DNA of 64,000 bases, from positions 1 through 64,000 of the forward strand of contig CAUYLG010051073.1 of assembly GCA_963573385.1 (NCBI GenBank), given 5' to 3'. The notes beneath the pieces were generated by a model. It made no database searches. It was not told the DNA's origin and saw only the letters and a list, made by a program, of their open reading frames with translations. Shown here piece by piece: positions 62,074-64,000 of the stretch. Numbering within the stretch: position 1 is the first letter of the stretch; the number at the start of each line of letters is the position of its first letter. This DNA comes from Cacajao melanocephalus. Its lineage: Eukaryota; Chordata; Mammalia; Primates; Pitheciidae. The position numbers and the translations under genes were made by a program.

Positions 62074-62679
62074 GTGGCAGCTACCTGCAATGTGGAAGCC
62101 CCAGCTAACTAGTAGCCCATCATCAGGAGATTTCCCTGGACCCTGGGCCTCCACGCCCAGCTCAACCACACTCTCTATCTGGGCATCCTGGTACCAGGGA
62201 CAGGGCCTCCATCTCTCCATGCCTTCTTCCAATGCCCTCCCGCTAGGGCAGCATCTGCTCAGCTCTGGCTGCCATGGGGCGCGTCCTTCAGCTCCAGCTG
62301 TCAAGGGCTCCCCTCCAGGCACCTGCACCTGCACCCGGAGGCCCATTTGTCCAAGTAGGGCTTCCTTTACCTGTGGCCTTGCAGCTTCTACTTCAGCTGT
62401 GTTCCCAGGACTGCACTCCTACCTTCTCCTTGAGGGCAGGACTCTCTGCCTTTTCTGGAATGTTCCATGGCATCCAGCCGGGGCCTAGGCAGGGGGTCCC
62501 TGGAGCTGGAGAGGGGTCCAGAAATGGCTGGCCCAATCCCGAGCCCTGGGAGGCCAGGTCAGCGCCAGCTAGAGCTGCAGAGGGCGCTCTAGGGAAGCCC
62601 AGAGCAGATGGTAGGGTATGAGGAGCAACGTCACACCCGAGCACCTCACTAGAAGACAGGAACCAGGGTGTACCAGGAC
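62074..62679. other. Unique sequence
   Basis: No exon or repeat recognised. Confidence 0.3.
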
Positions 62680-62770
62680 GGGTCAGTGCTGTGTGCCTCA
62701 GTCTCCTCACAGGTAAAATAGCATCAATAATAGCTACTTCAGTCTCAGACAGGCTCAGGGTGGAGACGCA
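62680..62770 (+). repeat. MIR fragment
   Basis: GCTGTGTGCCTCAGTCTCCTC, ACAGGTAAAATAGCATCAATAA and TAGCTACTTCAGTCTCAG match the MIR core. Confidence 0.75.
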
Positions 62771-63418
62771 CATGCTCCCCTCTCTCCTCCTCCCAGAGCG
62801 TCCTCCTCGCTCCGGGGTCCTGACCTTGCCCAGATAAGCTCAGACAGGCCTCTCCCCTTCCGCTCTCCCCACCCTTATCTGGCTGTGTGTGATGCGATCC
62901 CAGCAGCCTCTAGGGCAGACCCCGCTGCCCTTTCTTTTGGGGTCAGAGGAAAGTGAGAGGCAGGAAGTGCCTGCCTCATCCCCGCAGCCACCCCAGGCAG
63001 GCAGCAATCTCAGGACACCTACTTTTGAGGTTCATTTATCAGAAGATGCTTTCCAGCCCAACTGGCTAAGTCTTCCAGAAAGGAGGCTGCGGAAGCCCTT
63101 GGTCAGCTTTTCTGTTGGGAGTGGTTTCTTGTGACTCAGCAAGGCAAGGCCCGTTTTGTCCTGGGCTGTTCTGTGAATGGCACCTTCTTTGGAAACACAG
63201 CCTGCCCGTGGTCTCCCCTGTGAGTCCCACTGTCCCTGGCAATGGCGGGGCTTGGGATGTTGCAGGGCACAGAGGGCAGGTTCTCCCTGCCAGGACCTAG
63301 TGGGGCTCTCACACCAACACTCATCCACTGCAGCCTCCCTCCCTTGAAATGCTTAATCTTCTTTAAATACCACTTAGCTGCCTCAAGTCCTTTCTGGAAG
63401 CAGAGCAAAAATCACAGA
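62771..63418. other. Unique sequence
   Basis: No exon or repeat recognised. GATA-type words occur (CCCAGATAAGCTC, CACCCTTATCTGGC at about 62828-62882). Confidence 0.3.

Positions 63419-63457
<39 letters not shown>
63419..63457. repeat. (CA)n microsatellite
   Basis: A pure run of about 19 CA units, likely polymorphic. Confidence 0.97.
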
Positions 63458-63458
<1 letters not shown>

Positions 63459-63659
63459 GGAAAATGACTGTCCCCTTACGGTCCTCAGGGTGCTTGGGGA
63501 CTTGCAGCGGGGTCTGGGTCCCTGCCCCACCAGCCTAGACTTCCCGGCCGTGTGAAATGGTGGCATGCCTGCTGCTGAAGGTACAAGCAGTTTGGAAATC
63601 CCAGAGCATAATCTGGAAAGCAGAGGGTGGTGGAGACGGCTAAGCCCCCATTGTTCCAG

Positions 63660-63740
63660 AACAAGTTGAAGGGTCCCACCTCCACGTCCTCCCTCCTGCA
63701 GGCCCTTCCCACTGGAATGCCCTCTCTCCCTCCCTCCCAC
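63660..63740 (+). mobile_element. L2-like fragment
   Basis: CAGGCCCTTCCCACTGGAATGCC and CTCTCTCCCTCCCTCCC resemble the L2 word CCCTCTGCCTGGAATGCCC. Short and diverged. Confidence 0.45.
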
Positions 63741-63964
63741 TTTGCTTCGCTGGATCCTGATGCTGCAGCTCCACTGCTTCTCAAAACCAAATACCATGCT
63801 GTCGACAGACCAGCTTTGCACCCCATTACAAGATACCAGGGGTCTGGCCCAGGTGTCCTCCAAAATACTGTCCTACCCCTCGGTGACCCTCCTCTGAGCC
63901 AGGACCGGGTTAACTTGGGGAGGCACAGCTTCCTGTGGACACAGGTAGAGGATGAGTTGAGAGG

Positions 63965-64000
63965 GGAAGCCAGATGTCCAAGTTCAAATCCTAGCTCTGT
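63965..64000 (+). repeat. 5' part of a MIR running off the window end
   Basis: GAAGCCAGATGTCCAAGTTC followed by AAATCCTAGCTCTGT matches the MIR 5' core. The window ends inside it. Confidence 0.65.

Overview
This is a eukaryotic, primate (most likely human) genomic window. It carries about 35 Alu elements of several ages, many with recognisable target-site duplications (TSDs). It also has older mammalian repeats (MIR, L2, L1M 3' ends, MaLR/MLT1-type LTRs, MER20 and MER5-type hAT fossils), simple repeats and one strong CpG island. I see no bacterial, plasmid, phage or CRISPR content, no tRNA or rRNA gene, and no processed pseudogene.

The only candidate coding feature is at the CpG island near 56.7-57.3 kb. 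On the minus strand an ATG at 56900, with an in-frame TAG 39 nt upstream, opens a 43-nt coding stretch. That stretch runs directly into a good splice donor (GTAAGTG at 56857-56851). If real, it is a first coding exon encoding MLGMKTWSSLLQNL. Everything at lower coordinates would then be at least 56.8 kb of first intron of a minus-strand gene, and everything above about 57.4 kb would be upstream flank. I do not recognise the gene and give no symbol.

Layout. 0-8 kb: unique GC-rich sequence with a clean Alu monomer, an inverted Alu pair, an MLT1 LTR split by an Alu and an L2 split by an Alu. 8.15-9.36 kb: a large composite minisatellite/microsatellite with about 23 GC-rich cores separated by variable CA runs. 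9.4-24 kb: Alus, MLT1 copies, and several AT-rich, repeat-free islands full of TAAT-type motifs (9.7, 16.7-17.1 and 19.9 kb) that look like conserved non-coding elements. 24.6-27.2 kb: an Alu nested antisense in another Alu, a third interrupted MLT1, and two fused old Alus. 27-40 kb: mostly unique sequence with MIR/L2 fossils and further candidate regulatory islands (29.5, 34.9 and 36.8 kb). 40.9-44.0 kb: an L1M 3' end broken by Alus, followed by an Alu cluster. 45-54 kb: a purine tract, a 24-25-bp minisatellite with a related motif 1 kb upstream, MLT1 and MER20 fossils, Alus and an AT microsatellite. 54-57.5 kb: L2/MIR, then CpG island and candidate exon. 57.5-64 kb: flank with a cluster of hAT fossils, three interrupted or adjacent Alus, MIRs and a CA microsatellite.

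The many long open frames are artefacts of low-complexity repeats, Alu sequence or high GC. The long intron-like interval with scattered AT-rich islands and a CpG-island start resembles the first intron of a developmentally regulated gene; this is an inference that conservation and chromatin data can test. Repeat family names come from remembered consensus sequences, not from a database search.
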